From assembly GCF_003265705.1 (NCBI RefSeq), contig NW_020312848.1:57244737-57308736 (forward strand): a stretch of 64,000 nt of DNA. Reading direction: 5' to 3'. The position numbers and the translations under genes are program-made. Shown piece by piece: positions 22,891-34,868 of this stretch. The notes under the pieces were generated by a model. The model did not search any database, had not been told where the DNA came from, and worked only from the letters and a program-made list of their open reading frames with translations. The stretch comes from Callorhinus ursinus. Its lineage: Eukaryota; Chordata; Mammalia; Carnivora; Otariidae. Each line of letters starts with the position of its first letter. Positions within the stretch are counted from its first letter, which is position 1.

Positions 22891-24955
22891 TTTGATTGGA
22901 GAGAAGAAGGTGAGTGGATGAAGGGAGTAGAATTGATGCTTATAAGGAAAGCATGATTAGACGAGAGTGTGTTTTTGTGTTCTAAAACCTTCCGAGTATA
23001 TGAAAGAAGAGATATGAAAGTGCTTAAAGTTGGCAGTATTATTTACATACGGTAATTATTTTCTTACAGCAGATTTGTTCATAATTTAATTGATTTAGAT
23101 GCTTTAGTGAGGTTAATCTGGTTTATTGGTCAGGACCTAGGGCACAGGAATTTGAAGCTGGACATTCTTCTAGTTAATTTCAGTTAAGGGGGGACTCTTT
23201 CTATGGACTCACTGTAAAAACCCCAACTGGTGTAATACTTGGTCCTGATATTCATCAGTGGCATCAGTCAAAAGAGTGAGGGTGTCTCAGACAACTGCAT
23301 CTGGTTTGTAACTTCACTGAAAATTCAAGTTAACCAATATTTATGGACCACCGGATATTACCGGCCTGCAAGTACAGTACCCAGCAGAAAATCAGTACTG
23401 AGTTCATCTTCTACAGTTATTGTCATTTTGTATGTGAAGTTCATCTAGTATGGATCTACTTTCTCTTTTTTATTTGAATTAAATAATATCTAACAATTCT
23501 GCCATGCCCAAAAATTAGTAATCTCTGTCAATACGTATCATTTATGGTAAGATTCTCAGTCATGCATATTTCAGCTGCAGATTTCTGATTTACTCAGTTA
23601 GTCTCTCCAAGTTTACAATTATTTGAGGATAACTTTTTTCAAAGAGAGCTGAATTTATATCATGATTGACAACTTGTTTGGGAAAACTCTTTGCAAACTG
23701 TAGAGTAATAAAAGCAGGGATTGTGGAACAAACCCCAATAAGTAATTTTTTTACTGAGTTTCACAGGAATATTTGAAATGTAGGCAACTGCTTCAACTAT
23801 ATATTTCCTAAATTAGTCATATATGCAAATTGTTAGCAAGCCTAGAATTTTTAGCAATCTGCTGCTCATTACCTGTTGCAGACTAGTAATACTTCATGTG
23901 TTCTATTCCAGTTTCCCCTTGCTACCGGTTTTATGCCACCACTGAGTACTGTTTTATAGACACTATATTATAAAGCAAATAATTTATCAGATAATTTAAA
24001 TGTAAATCAGTAGATATTAAATTATAGAGACAAATTAGTATACCAGTTACTACACCAAGAACTTGATGAAATCTTTTCCACACTGAAACTTGAAGGGAAA
24101 AAGAAGACATTATATTAAGACAAACTCATGAAAGGAAAATTATGTACATTGACCCAGAAATTTGAATATCATGTAATCGATGAAGGGAGAGGGGAAAAGA
24201 GAGAGAAAATCAAATCAGTTGGACTCTCATCCTATCTAAGGGAAGTATTTTGACTCTCTTAATGGTCACAAAATCCTTTAGTGAGTCATGGATTTTTACT
24301 AATGAACTTTTGTTTAACTGCTTGTGAAAATAGCCTCTATAAAGCTTTGATAAAGCTTTTATCAATGATGTCATATGGTCACAAGTAAATATTACTCATA
24401 CTAGGAGACAGGGTCTTTTTATTTTCTTTTCTTATATATAGAAAAACTGAGAAAATTTATTCAAATACTAGTAGATGGATATAGAAATATTTTGTTTTCT
24501 TTTTCTTAGCAATATCCTTCAATTTGGGGTTGCATAGAGTCCTAGAATTATATGCCAAATATCATATGGTGATCTACCATCAAATATTATTTTTAATGAT
24601 CTATCATGTGACAACTCAATTAGGTTACTTTTTAATATTTTTGAAAGCAAAGAAATGGAAAGCATAGTATGATTTGCTAGTGGTTTTGTTATATGGTATT
24701 AGAGGTACTCTCTCAACAAGGAAAGAATTATATCAACTGTCACCTTTGTTCGATTCAGGGAAGGTTTTACTCCTTAGGGTGATGCACTATATTAGGATCT
24801 AGGTGGATGCCTTTCTTTTAGAATAGAGGGAGAAGAGTAAGAAAATTATGAATTTCAGTCTCTTTCTTAGATCAGTTTTAGGAAAGAGTATATATGGCTT
24901 TGATTATTTTGCTTGTGTGCCCTTGGAAAGTCTTTGTGTACTCCATGGAATACAT
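22891..24955. other. unassigned AT-rich sequence
   Basis: About 2 kb without any gene, open frame of note or repeat recognised by eye. Confidence 0.4.
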
Positions 24956-24959
24956 TGCC

Positions 24960-25437
24960 TAATGTGAAGACCAATGGCTCAGACTAGAGCCTCAAGTCTC
25001 AGCTCCCTAACCTGGCATAGATCCCTCCTAGTTGTGGCACAATCCACCTTCCTCACCCTCTCCTCCAGCAGAGCCTACCTTGGGTGTCCAGGGATGTGAT
25101 TTTACTGACTTATTTACTAACACCTAAAAGCTCTTTCCAGTCTCTGTGCCTTTGCAAATGATGTTTCCATCTTCCATTAAGGAAACTTCTTGTTTTTCAA
25201 GATCCTGCTCATGTCCTATCTCCACGATGAAACCCTCTCTGATTTTAGTAAGCAGAACTACTCCCACCTGTTTTGCTCATACTAATCTAATAACATCTGT
25301 CATGTTGCATTGATATTGTGTGTTAAACTTTTTATTAAACTGTCTTATTCTAGAGATTCTGGGCTATGCTTTATTTATTACTTATATCCCCATTGTCTAG
25401 GTTGGGGGTATTCAATAAATATTTGATGAATGAATAT
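24960..25437 (+). repeat. LINE-2 3' end
   Basis: Plus-strand L2 landmarks in order: 'CTCTTTCCAGTCTCTGTGCC', 'GATCCTGCTCATGTCCTATC', 'GATGAAACCCTCTCTGATTT', 'TATATCCCCATTGTCTAGG', ending 'CAATAAATATTTGATGAATG', the typical L2 terminus. Confidence 0.78.
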
Positions 25438-26069
25438 ATTTGACTAAGGTAAACGCATTAAGAATATGCATTAGAAATGTGATATATACTCTATTGCTAT
25501 ATAAATTGTATTTTATAAACTCTGTCAGTATTTCACTTTATAATTCAATTTTTTTATTATTTTCCATAATTTCCCTATATTATACAAATAAATTATGTTT
25601 AATACAGTTCATGGGCTTTATTTTTAAATACTTCTTATATATCATAGTATTTTTACCTGGCCCATTGTAATATTTCCTTGGTACATTTGGATTTCTATTG
25701 TTTGAATTTGTAAAATACAGTGGATTCTAAATTAAATGGACATTGTTCTAAAAGCTCATTATTAAGTCAGTTGTTTTGATTTTAGGATTTATATTTCCAA
25801 AAAATTAAGGCTATAAATGGTGATTAAATTGCAAGGCACTCCAGCAAAAACTGTTTAACTGATAATAACCTAAAATATGGTATAATGGTACTATTCCAGG
25901 TTTATTTAATGTAAAATCATAACCCTGGGAGGAAGGACAACTGTTTATTTTCTCTAATGCATTCTGATTTCTAACTGAATAATGTCAGAAATAAATTTCT
26001 AGGGCTATTGAAACTCACATGGTTTGGGGAAAGGCTAAAGGAAAAAAGAAGGGAAATGTGGTTTTATTT
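25438..26069. other. unassigned AT-rich sequence
   Basis: No gene or repeat recognised; the short open frame at 25440-25670 is Ile/Tyr-rich low-complexity translation. Confidence 0.4.
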
Positions 26070-26222
26070 CTTGCTCCTCAGTGTGGTCTATGGAACAGTG
26101 GTATCACCACCATTAGAAAGGCAGAATCTCAGGGTCACTCCAGGCCTACTAAGTCAGAATCTGCATTTTTAACAAGATGCCTAGATGATTCATACGTACA
26201 CTGAAGTTTGGGATGCCCTAGA
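26070..26222. repeat. MER5A-like hAT-Charlie fossil
   Basis: 'CTCAGTGTGGTCTATGGAAC', 'GGCAGAATCTCAGGGTCACT', 'AGGCCTACTAAGTCAGAATC', 'AAGATGCCTAGATGATTCAT' follow the MER5A order closely. Confidence 0.75.
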
Positions 26223-27354
26223 GATCAACAGTGGCTTTTTTTCTTTTTATATCTGCATTAGAAGAGGAATATCTCTGTTGTCAAACATCTACAGAAGAGG
26301 AAGAACTACTTGAAATCACCAATTTCTGGGAATTATTACTTTAGGGCAAAAGAATAGTTTTCTTTTGAAATATGAAATATGAAAGGATCCGGTATCTCTC
26401 TATCAGTTTATCTGGCTCTTTGGTAAGAAGGAAGAATAAGTGTTTGGGATAATTCAAAACTTGCTGGATTAAACATGTTTGCAAATTAGTGACATTCTTT
26501 ACATATATGTATGTATATATACACTACTATGATTAATCCAGAAGAGAATATTAATAGAAATATGAAAATAAATAAGGCATAGCCAAATAAATATCCCCAA
26601 ATAGCTAAATAAAAAGAAATGAATGGATAACAAAACCCTCATATTTATGAGTAAATAATGGAACCTTGAAATTCAACAATTACATTAGGTTGTTTCCGTC
26701 AATAACTGAAACTGTATTTAGAGGCATAGAAATGAGGAATATTTGTTGTGCATCAACTAGGACAATACCTTTATGAAAAAAGACTCCTTTACATCTCTTT
26801 CATTGTTTTCTGGATGATCATTTTACAATTATTTTCATATATCCTAATAGAACAAAATGTGGTTGGTAAATGGCATCTGTAATTTAGGTTTTCAACCTCG
26901 CCTTCTTCCTTGGGCCTACTTACTATTAGCAGTAGCAGGCATGATGGATAGTGCAGTATTGGAGAATATCTCCTCTGAACTTTACTAATGTTGACCCTAT
27001 ATACTAACTGTTGGTAAACATAGTCAATGTTTAGTGTAGTGTTTATCTTTAGTTTCCACTGAATAAGTTTCCATGTGTTATCTTTAAGTATATATAATGT
27101 ATCATCACATATATTTTTTGACATTTAGAATTATGTAAAACATTGTTTTTTTAATTTTTTTAGATGAGAGATGTATTTTTATAATATAAGAAGTTATAAG
27201 AGTAATAAATAGTAATAAAGTATTAACATCTTCATCTTTCTTTCTAGATAAGTTTTTAAATTTCTAGCCAAAAAATATAAAATGTTTCATTAATGAAAGA
27301 AACTAAAATTACATTCCTTCTTAATTCTGGGAGAGCTCATGGTGTTGTGGAAAT
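26223..27354. other. unassigned AT-rich sequence
   Basis: No gene seen. Bases 27122-27171 are 86% identical to 28306-28355 (see findings). Confidence 0.4.
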
Positions 27355-27520
27355 AGTGCTTGCTGTACTAGGGGTAAAGAAACAACCTTGAATCTTCTTG
27401 TACACTTCCTACCTTTGTGGCTTTGAAAAAGTCATTTGCTGTCTCCTGGCTTAAAAGCAGATTTTGAACTAAAATCCTGCCTTAAAACACTTCTAGTTTT
27501 AGATCTATAATTCAGGAGCA
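27355..27520 (-). repeat. MIR fragment, antisense
   Basis: 'CTACCTTTGTGGCTTTGAAA' and 'AAGTCATTTGCTGTCTCCTG' correspond to the antisense MIR core. Diverged. Confidence 0.5.
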
Positions 27521-28842
27521 GTGTTTTATCTTATATATATAATTTTTTTTGTTTTTGCTAGTATAGACAGTATTAGGTATGGAATATAAATCAGAATAAT
27601 GTTTCAAATAGTAAATTCAACTTTCAATATTAGTTATTTTTTTTTTCTTAACTAATGTAGAAAACATAACAGCATTTTCACTATTTAATTATATGGGTTG
27701 AGAAACACAAAGAGAGATTCAAGAACTGGTTGGTTCTTTATGGCATAGTTTATCTATAAACTGTTGGTATTAAACTTTTATAATATAAGCACTTCAATTT
27801 TTATGATGTTCTAGGTAGTAGGTATCTCAATGTTCAGTTATTCCAGGAATAGCAGTTTAACTTTATAAACTTGTTATGGTATCACTTATAATATTAGCAA
27901 TAAGTCTATCAGCAAATTCTGCTTTTTGAAACAGTCCATCTGTGACATGGAAAAACAAATTAGTCCACCTTTCATTATTAGCCTGCCAATAAATTAAAAC
28001 ACCTTTCCTAAAACATAGTTCCTAAGATTGCAATTTCAATTATAGATATGCTCATGGGGATCCTACAAACAGGGTACTATAAATCTTGAATAAATTCAAA
28101 ATTCCATCTGTTGTGTTCTAAAGAAGAACAGTATTCTAAAAGAAAAAAATCATTTTCTCTCTACCAATTTATATTCAGGATAAGACTTAAAATAATTTGT
28201 AAAGAAGTTTTTTCCCCCCACATATAGCTGTAAATTTGAGTTGTATGCTAAATTTAGTTCTAAGCTATAAGTAACTGACTTTCTTAATAGCATATGACAA
28301 TTATTCATTTAAAATTGCTTAAAACATTGTTTTTTGATATTTTTTAGATGAGAGACCATCTGAGTAGAGTACCATGAGTTTGACCTTTTCAATTATATTT
28401 TCACAATTACTTTTTTGTGCTTCCCATAGTCAGTGAGCTCTTTGAAAGTGAAGATCGTATTTAATTTACTTTTGTATTCCTATCTTTTTAAAGCAGAAGA
28501 ATGCCTAAATCACTTTAGCAGACCTTAAGTTGCAGGGTTTTCTAAAATAATTATTACCAAAGATGCTTACTTCATATATAATTTTATATTCATTCCTTTT
28601 TTTCTTTTAAGTCATTTTCTTTTCTGTATTTCTTATACATGTGTTTGTGCTTTGATCTGTGGTGCTGGGAAGTCTTTATGTTTCATCTCACGTAATCTGT
28701 GGGAAAGGAATATCCTTCCATTATAGCATAAGAGTGGTGTAGATCTACACCATTAAGTGGTGTAGGTTATAATTTACTGAAATATGGTTAAATGGATGGG
28801 ACTGGGAGGTAACTTTCTGAGGTGTAGGAGTAAGGGTTAAAA
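27521..28842. other. unassigned AT-rich sequence
   Basis: No gene recognised. An L2- or MIR-like scrap may lie near 28,410-28,500. Confidence 0.4.
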
Positions 28843-28853
28843 ATGACTTTGTT

Positions 28854-29041
28854 CCGGGCGCCTGGGTGGCTTAGATGGTTGAGCGTCTGCCTTTGGCTCG
28901 GGTCCTGATTGGGATCGAGCCCCACATCGGGCTCCCCGCTCAGCGGGAAGCCTGCTTCTCCCTCTGCCTCTGCCTCTCTCCCTGCTCATGCTCTCTCTCT
29001 CTCTGTGTCTCGAATAAATAAATCTTGGAAAAAAAAAAAAG
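28854..29041 (+). repeat. Can-SINE, plus strand, with small internal deletion
   Basis: Head GGGCGCCTGGGTGGCTTAGA, B-box-like GGGATCGAGCC, 'GGAAGCCTGCTTCTCCCTCT', 'CGAATAAATAAATC' and A-tail. About ten bases between the usual 'GGTCATGATC' and 'GGGTCCTGGG' blocks are missing. ATGACTTTGTT at 28843-28853 and 29042-29052 is the target duplication. Confidence 0.96.
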
Positions 29042-29052
29042 ATGACTTTGTT

Positions 29053-30704
29053 TGTGGTTCAAAGTATTATTTTCCTTTGCTTGAACACCTACGATTATTT
29101 TTAGTGCTTTAAGAATGCAAGTAATAATATGTTTACTGTCTTTGACATAACTTTTTTCTGAGTTTCTATTTCATTAGGATAGAATCCTTGTAGGGGAATT
29201 ACCATGATAAGGATTTAAACAATTTAAGCCTCATGGTATGTAATGCCTACAGGGTGTCCTTAAACATTTTAGGTCTTCTCATTTTTTTTTTACATTTGAT
29301 CATTTTAAAAGTGACATGGAATTTATTGTTTTAATTTGTTTCTAAGCATTTTTCAAGTTTGTTAGACATTTCTATTTTGTTTTCTAAAAATTCTCCTACA
29401 CTTTCTGTAAACAGGAGCATTTTTAGAGACCAGTCACCACTGTTACTCTTCCTTTGAATCTCCTTTCTGGGCTGATGTTGTTTCTCCTGCTTCAGAATTT
29501 TATTTAGCTTTTAAAAGCAGCATGTTATAAAAAATATTCTGTAAAACATTTTTTGCTTTGTCTTAATTTTTCTTTTTTCTGGTATCTCTTATATATACTT
29601 TTAATGCCCCAATTCCCTAATCCATTATTTTATGCATACCATTGTGTATTATTTGTTTTTCTGACAGTTATTCTCAAGTTCAAAATCTTTCAGAAGCTCC
29701 TTATTGTCATTAGGCAGAAACTTCCTTCTCTGCTTGGCAACAAAGGCCTTCAACAAAGAGGATGCAGCTTTCACTTTTCCAGCTTACTCTCATGCATGTA
29801 GGCTATACCCGCACCAATCTGAATTAATTGCATCCATTTTTTTCTGAATTTATTAAATACACTCTTATATTCGTCATTTGTGTCTTTGCGGATTTTGATC
29901 CCGTTCTCTCAACAGCCTTGTCCTATTATTTCTGGTGGAAACTCCGTAAGGCATATTTCAAGTTTTACATTTCTTCTTGAGAGCTAATTTGATCTTTGGT
30001 GAGATTTTATTGGAACGACCACTTAAAGCCATTTCCCGTGTTGATTTGTATTGAAGTTGTCCTAAAGAAAATGTCCCCATGGTAATAATGTCAGCACCTT
30101 AAGGACTGGTTCTGCCCACTCCTCCTCATGGTACTTTGGGACTTTGCACAAAACAGATTCTCAATATACACTTGTTTAATTGAATTAAACCTAAGTGCTA
30201 GTTGGTTAAATCCAGCTTTATTGAAAAGCTTGAATTAAGGCCTACAGCAAAAGGTCTCAAAAGTTCTTATGGATTTTCATATTTGATTTACACACTGAGC
30301 CAGAAGCTTTGGAATTATTACTGCCCTGGCTTAAAGAACATATTTATAAATATTCCTTGGGGAAATGCTTTTCCTCTCTTTTGAATAAGATAGACCCACT
30401 GAAAATAATTCCACAAGTAATGCTTCCTAAGCTACTGTGTGCTGTGGGCAGTAAAATCTCAAAATATAGTTAATATTTAAAGAGGACACCCTGAATATAA
30501 GGAGCAGTGAAAATATCTCTTGATGCTTACCTAGAGAGATTTAATTTTTTTCACTTTTCACCTTAAAGAAAAAGGTGAAACAGCTGACAATATCAACAGG
30601 AAGTGATCTTTGGAGAGTTACTTTAACAAACAGATAACAGAAAATCTATAAAACTACCGTTTTAATTAGAAATTGGTACTTATCAAGTATTTAAGTGTGA
30701 GAAG
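29053..30704. other. unassigned sequence
   Basis: No gene recognised. The 29.65-30.18 kb part has the texture of an old LINE-2, but I cannot place it. Confidence 0.35.
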
Positions 30705-31365
30705 GTATCTGCTTCTGACCAAGATGGGGTAACAGGGACTGGATTTATGCTACCGCCTGAAATAACAAACAAAGGAAATAAAAAATTGGGCTGATAGATG
30801 TAAATGTGTATATATGCATACACACAAAACACATACACACACACACACTAGTTCCCAATAAAGGACAATAATCCTTGAAAAACAAGCAACAAACAAGATG
30901 AGTCTTATTATTACCCCAGTGTACGCCTTGAGAGCGTTTTCAAGCGAGAGATCCCAGGCAAAACCTGGCAGACTCCTCGTAAGAAGATGGAACGGATAGT
31001 CTGGGGAGGCCAAAGTGGCTAAAGTTTGCAAGATGGAATAACAGAGAGGAGAAAGCTGCCAGGAAATTCCAGAGATCTTCAGAAGGTCCCTCACCAATAT
31101 TCCACTGAGTACAGATCAGCACCAGTGTATGAAAGAACTGCCCAGGGCTAGGGAAAGAACGATACTGAAAGAATAGAGGTAACCTTGCTTGGGGCTCCCC
31201 TGAGGCAGGAAAGAATGCCTATTCCCACCAGGCCACATAGGGAAAACTGATTCACAGGGGATTGCGAATAGTACACAGAAGTGTCTTGCCTCAGACATGG
31301 GGAATAATTAGCCTAGACTGACTCAGCTTGGTCCTCCCTAACAATCTTAACAGCAAGACCTTAAA
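30705..31365 (+). repeat. detached 5'UTR of an old LINE-1
   Basis: Begins with CTTCTGACCAAGATGGGGTA, the YY1-type CCAAGATGG start shared by many L1 promoters. It continues through 'GATACTGAAAGAATAGAGGT', 'CCACCAGGCCACATAGGGAA' and 'GAATAGTACACAGAAGTG', which match my recollection of an old L1M 5'UTR. A TA/CA microsatellite sits at 30,808-30,849. No L1 ORF follows; the neighbour is ERV-like. Confidence 0.6.
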
Positions 31366-33720
31366 GGATCACGCCTGCCCCCATTTGTAAGAACAACTCT
31401 ACCTCCTCCTGCCACAAGAGGCAATTAAAGTTTGGTGACTCTTCTTGCTGACTGATTCCTAGCTACATGGAGACTAATTGGCAGCCAATTCTTATAGGCA
31501 ATGGATGCTTACTCCCTCCTCTGGGGAGAGGGAGTCTCTCTGGGAGACTGGAAGTCAAAACCGGAAAATCTCCAAGTGGGTTACTGGACATGATGGTCAG
31601 TGGAACCACTCCTGCTGTCATCCCAAGTTTCGCAGATCCATGTTTCTGTCCTTTTTGGGACACAGCAGGTTACAAAGTTTTGTAATTTAGGGAGTTTATG
31701 TTGACACTCCATCCTCACAGCCTCAGAGCTGGTGCCTTTGTGTGCATTGGACCATTTAAAAATGTCCTTTTAGGCTAGCAGCTTCTAGGTTGTGTGGGAT
31801 AAGACTAGTGGATACCATGGCCATAGTATCTCTTTTATTATAAAGTGGATTTCCTGTTGAGATGCCCATCTTGTGTGGGATCAGGCATTCTGTAAACTCC
31901 TAAGTAGTGGTTCTGATCGATGCCCTGCAGGCAGAAAAGGCAAACCTATAACCAGAATAGTTGTCTATGCCTGCACTAACAAACTATTGCCCTTTCCAGA
32001 ACAGAAGGGACCCAATGTAGCCAACCTGCCAAGAAATCGTACCATACTGAGAGCTCAGCATTGGTCCCCGGAATAACGTGTTCTATTAACCATCTCTATA
32101 ATGCTCTACAGGTTAGGTATTCCTGGATGCCATTCTGATATTGTTGCTTATTAAAATCATTATAATCCTTTGGCTTCTGGCAGTTAAGTCACACAACCTG
32201 ACCTTTATTACATCAGGGCCCTACTGCCATCAGCAAACTAATTTCTGTGACAGCCTCTACCATCAGCCCTGGCCTACAGAGAATTATACTGAACATTTTA
32301 TGATGCTAATGATGCTCATTAGCATCCCTTTCCTTATGGTCTTGGTAAACAGTGTGTTCTCTGGGCTTTCTTAAGGAATACAGTTCTCTTTTGGATACTG
32401 TGGCCTCACATAACATAACTGTTCCAGCAGACCCAAATCACTGAGCCTTTTAATCTATTCCTCTACTAGCTGCCGAAGCAATTCACATAGTTCAACCTCA
32501 CTCACTCTGGGTGACTTTTTCCTGGCTTCCACTAGAAATCCAAGCAGCAATTTGTGCCATTGCCTGGATTTTCACCAGAATATTAAATTGTATCTCCAAG
32601 TCAATAAACTCTTCCTGATCCAGATTTATGGTCCAGCCCTTTTGATGGAGCACCTGCTGTATCCAGTTCCCTAAGTTCTTCCCTGGCCCCTGTGTGCATG
32701 CCTGCTACATATCATAGCTCCTTTGGGATATTGTTTCCCCTCTCATTAGGGCCAACACTTCCCCACCTGCATGGTTGTGTCTTAACACTTTAAGTCTGTT
32801 GGTCAGGAGAAGAGGTCAGGAAAACTCCTGAGAGGGCATCTGTTGCTTTGTGTGGGAGAAACCTCTATATTATCTTTCCATGTGGGAGGTGTGCTAGTTC
32901 TTAATGGGGAAGGGTGGGGATCATTCTGTACATTCAGAGAATGGTGGGGACTCAAAAATCTTCATTAGATGTGAAGCATGGTGTAGCATCCTAGGATCTG
33001 AAGTCAGCATAAGGACCCTGACTCTGTTGAACATTCAACCATCTTTGAAGCTCAGTAACTGACTATTGAATACTGATCTTGATCTTCATCTTTTTTTGCT
33101 TGCAAACTGCATGAGTGGTGGGCTGCTTTTTAGCTGCCAAGTAGACTCTTGCTCTTACACTTAGCTTTCAATTATTTCTTAATTTCTGCCAGCTTTTCAT
33201 TATCTACTTTTAGGGCAGCAATGAACTCAGTAAAGATTATTTAATTCCATTATCTTTATATTTATTAACCACCTGCCCCTGCCCCATTCAGTTCAAATGC
33301 CTGAATCCTCAGCACTATGGTGTAGCCCTCCCCAGATAGTCTCCCAGGTGGCCACAAGTAAAAGTTTTAACACGTGGAATACTTCCTTGTGCCAGAGGCT
33401 GTCCATGCTCCACTTGCCACTGAGGGTGGGATCTACATTGCCAGCTGAGGAGTGAGTGACAGTTACCCAGACCCCATCTTATTGCTTGCCTTCTCAGACC
33501 ATTCCTGGTACCAACTATGCCCACTGGGTGATCTGGACATCAGATGCTGAGATAAATATTTTACTGGAGGGTAATACCTACAAAAGGAAAAGAGTAAAAA
33601 AGAAGCAATCAGTCTACCATGAAGAACTAAGAATGTCTCTGCCAGCCTGGTAGGGAGCTCTGGGGCAAAGATATATGTTAGAGGAAAGCTGACTGGGGGG
33701 CAGTGCTGTCCTTAGCTTTA
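31366..33720 (-). mobile_element. decayed, internally deleted ERV-L-like provirus interior
   Basis: Read on the minus strand, right to left, the order is gag-like then the end of pol. At about 33,170-33,250 there is a Leu/Glu/Lys heptad-like stretch that could be a gag coiled coil. At about 32,540-32,700 an open stretch of some 60 codons contains a Trp-Ile-Gln-Gln and Met-Ala-Gln-Ile-Ala pattern, also gag-like. At about 31,780-32,080 sequence resembles the ERV-L integrase region. At 31,463-31,663 a 66-codon frame resembles the region downstream of integrase (dUTPase side) of ERV-L pol. The gag-to-integrase distance is under 1 kb, so protease, reverse transcriptase and RNase H are missing. Frames are broken throughout; no envelope gene and no clear LTR was found. 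A diverged MaLR interior is the alternative. Confidence 0.5.
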
Positions 33721-34210
33721 ATCAGTCTTTGACTGAGAGCCAATGTAAAATAATTGATCTTAGATCAAAAGCTAAGGCAGACATTGAAGAAGCTAAGAGC
33801 TGGAGGTTATCAGCTAACCACATTCCTCACAGCTGGACAGTGGGTCTCTTCTTGAAGAGGGAGCTGCAGACCACATCATTGTGTTTGCCAGAGCTCTCAA
33901 AAATATCTGCTTCTATACTTTGATTTCTGAATCCGTTTCTGATTGTAACAATAAATCCAGGAATAGGAAGTTTCAAATGTTGCCCTTGCTGGAGATGTTC
34001 TTCACTTCTCCAAGGGAAAGGTTGGACACACATGGCAAATATCTGGCAGTGTTAAACGGAGAGAGAGGGCCTCAAGGGGAAATGAACTCATGTGTACTGA
34101 TTAGGTCATTATCTTGATTTCAGGTGTGTGCCCTAACCTGCTATATACCTTTCCATGTATTTAATTCTTGATTTCAGTGAGACTGCAGTTTGAAATAAAA
34201 GGATGGAATA
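33721..34210. other. unassigned sequence left of the LINE-1
   Basis: May belong to the ERV-like element (LTR position expected here) or be unique. The terminal CTGCTAACACATCTT belongs to the L1 target duplication. Confidence 0.3.
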
Positions 34211-34225
34211 CTGCTAACACATCTT
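34211..34225. repeat. LINE-1 target-site duplication, left copy
   Basis: CTGCTAACACATCTT, identical to 40395-40409 on the other side of the L1. The site junction ATCTT/ACA is a fair match to the L1 endonuclease preference. Confidence 0.95.
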
Positions 34226-34232
34226 TTTTTTT

Positions 34233-34310
34233 GGGTGTGTGGACATATGCTTTTATTTCTCTTGGATAAACAGGTAGGCGTGAAAGGCCTGGGTCATATG
34301 GTGGGTGTAC
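34233..34310 (-). mobile_element. 78-bp 3' transduction carried by the LINE-1
   Basis: Lies between two poly-A tracts (34311-34322 and 34226-34232) and inside the target duplication, so it came in with the L1. It carries its own AATAAA (complement of 34252-34257), about 19 bases before the second poly-A. Its sequence resembles a late-ORF2 stretch of an older L1, suggesting the source element sat upstream of an old L1 fragment whose AATAAA was used. Confidence 0.85.
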
Positions 34311-34868
34311 TTTTTTTTTTTTAAATAATTTTTTATTGTTATGTTAATCACCATACATCATTAGTTTTTGATGTGTTCCATGATTCATTGTTTGTACATA
34401 ACACCCAGTGCTCCACGCAGAATGTGCCCTCTTTAATACCCATCACCAGGCTAACCCATCCCCCCACCTCCCTTCCCTCTAGAACCCTCAGTTTGTTTTT
34501 CAGAGTCCATCATCTCTCATGGTTCGTCTCCTCCTCCGACTTACTCCACTTCATTCTTCCCTCCTGCTATCTTCTTTTTTGTTTCTTAACATATATTGCA
34601 TTATTTGTTTCAGAAGTACAGATCCGTGATTCATCAGTCTTGTACAATTCACAGTGCTCACCATAGCACATACCCTCCCCAATGTCTATCACCCAGCCAC
34701 CCCATCCCTCCCACCCCCCCACCACTCCAGCAACCCTCAGTTTGTTTCCTGAGATTAAGAATTCCTCATATCAGTGAGGTCATATGATACATGTCTTTCT
34801 CTGATTGACTTATTTCACTCAGTATAACACCCTCCAGATCCATCCACGTCGTTGAAAATGGCAAGATC

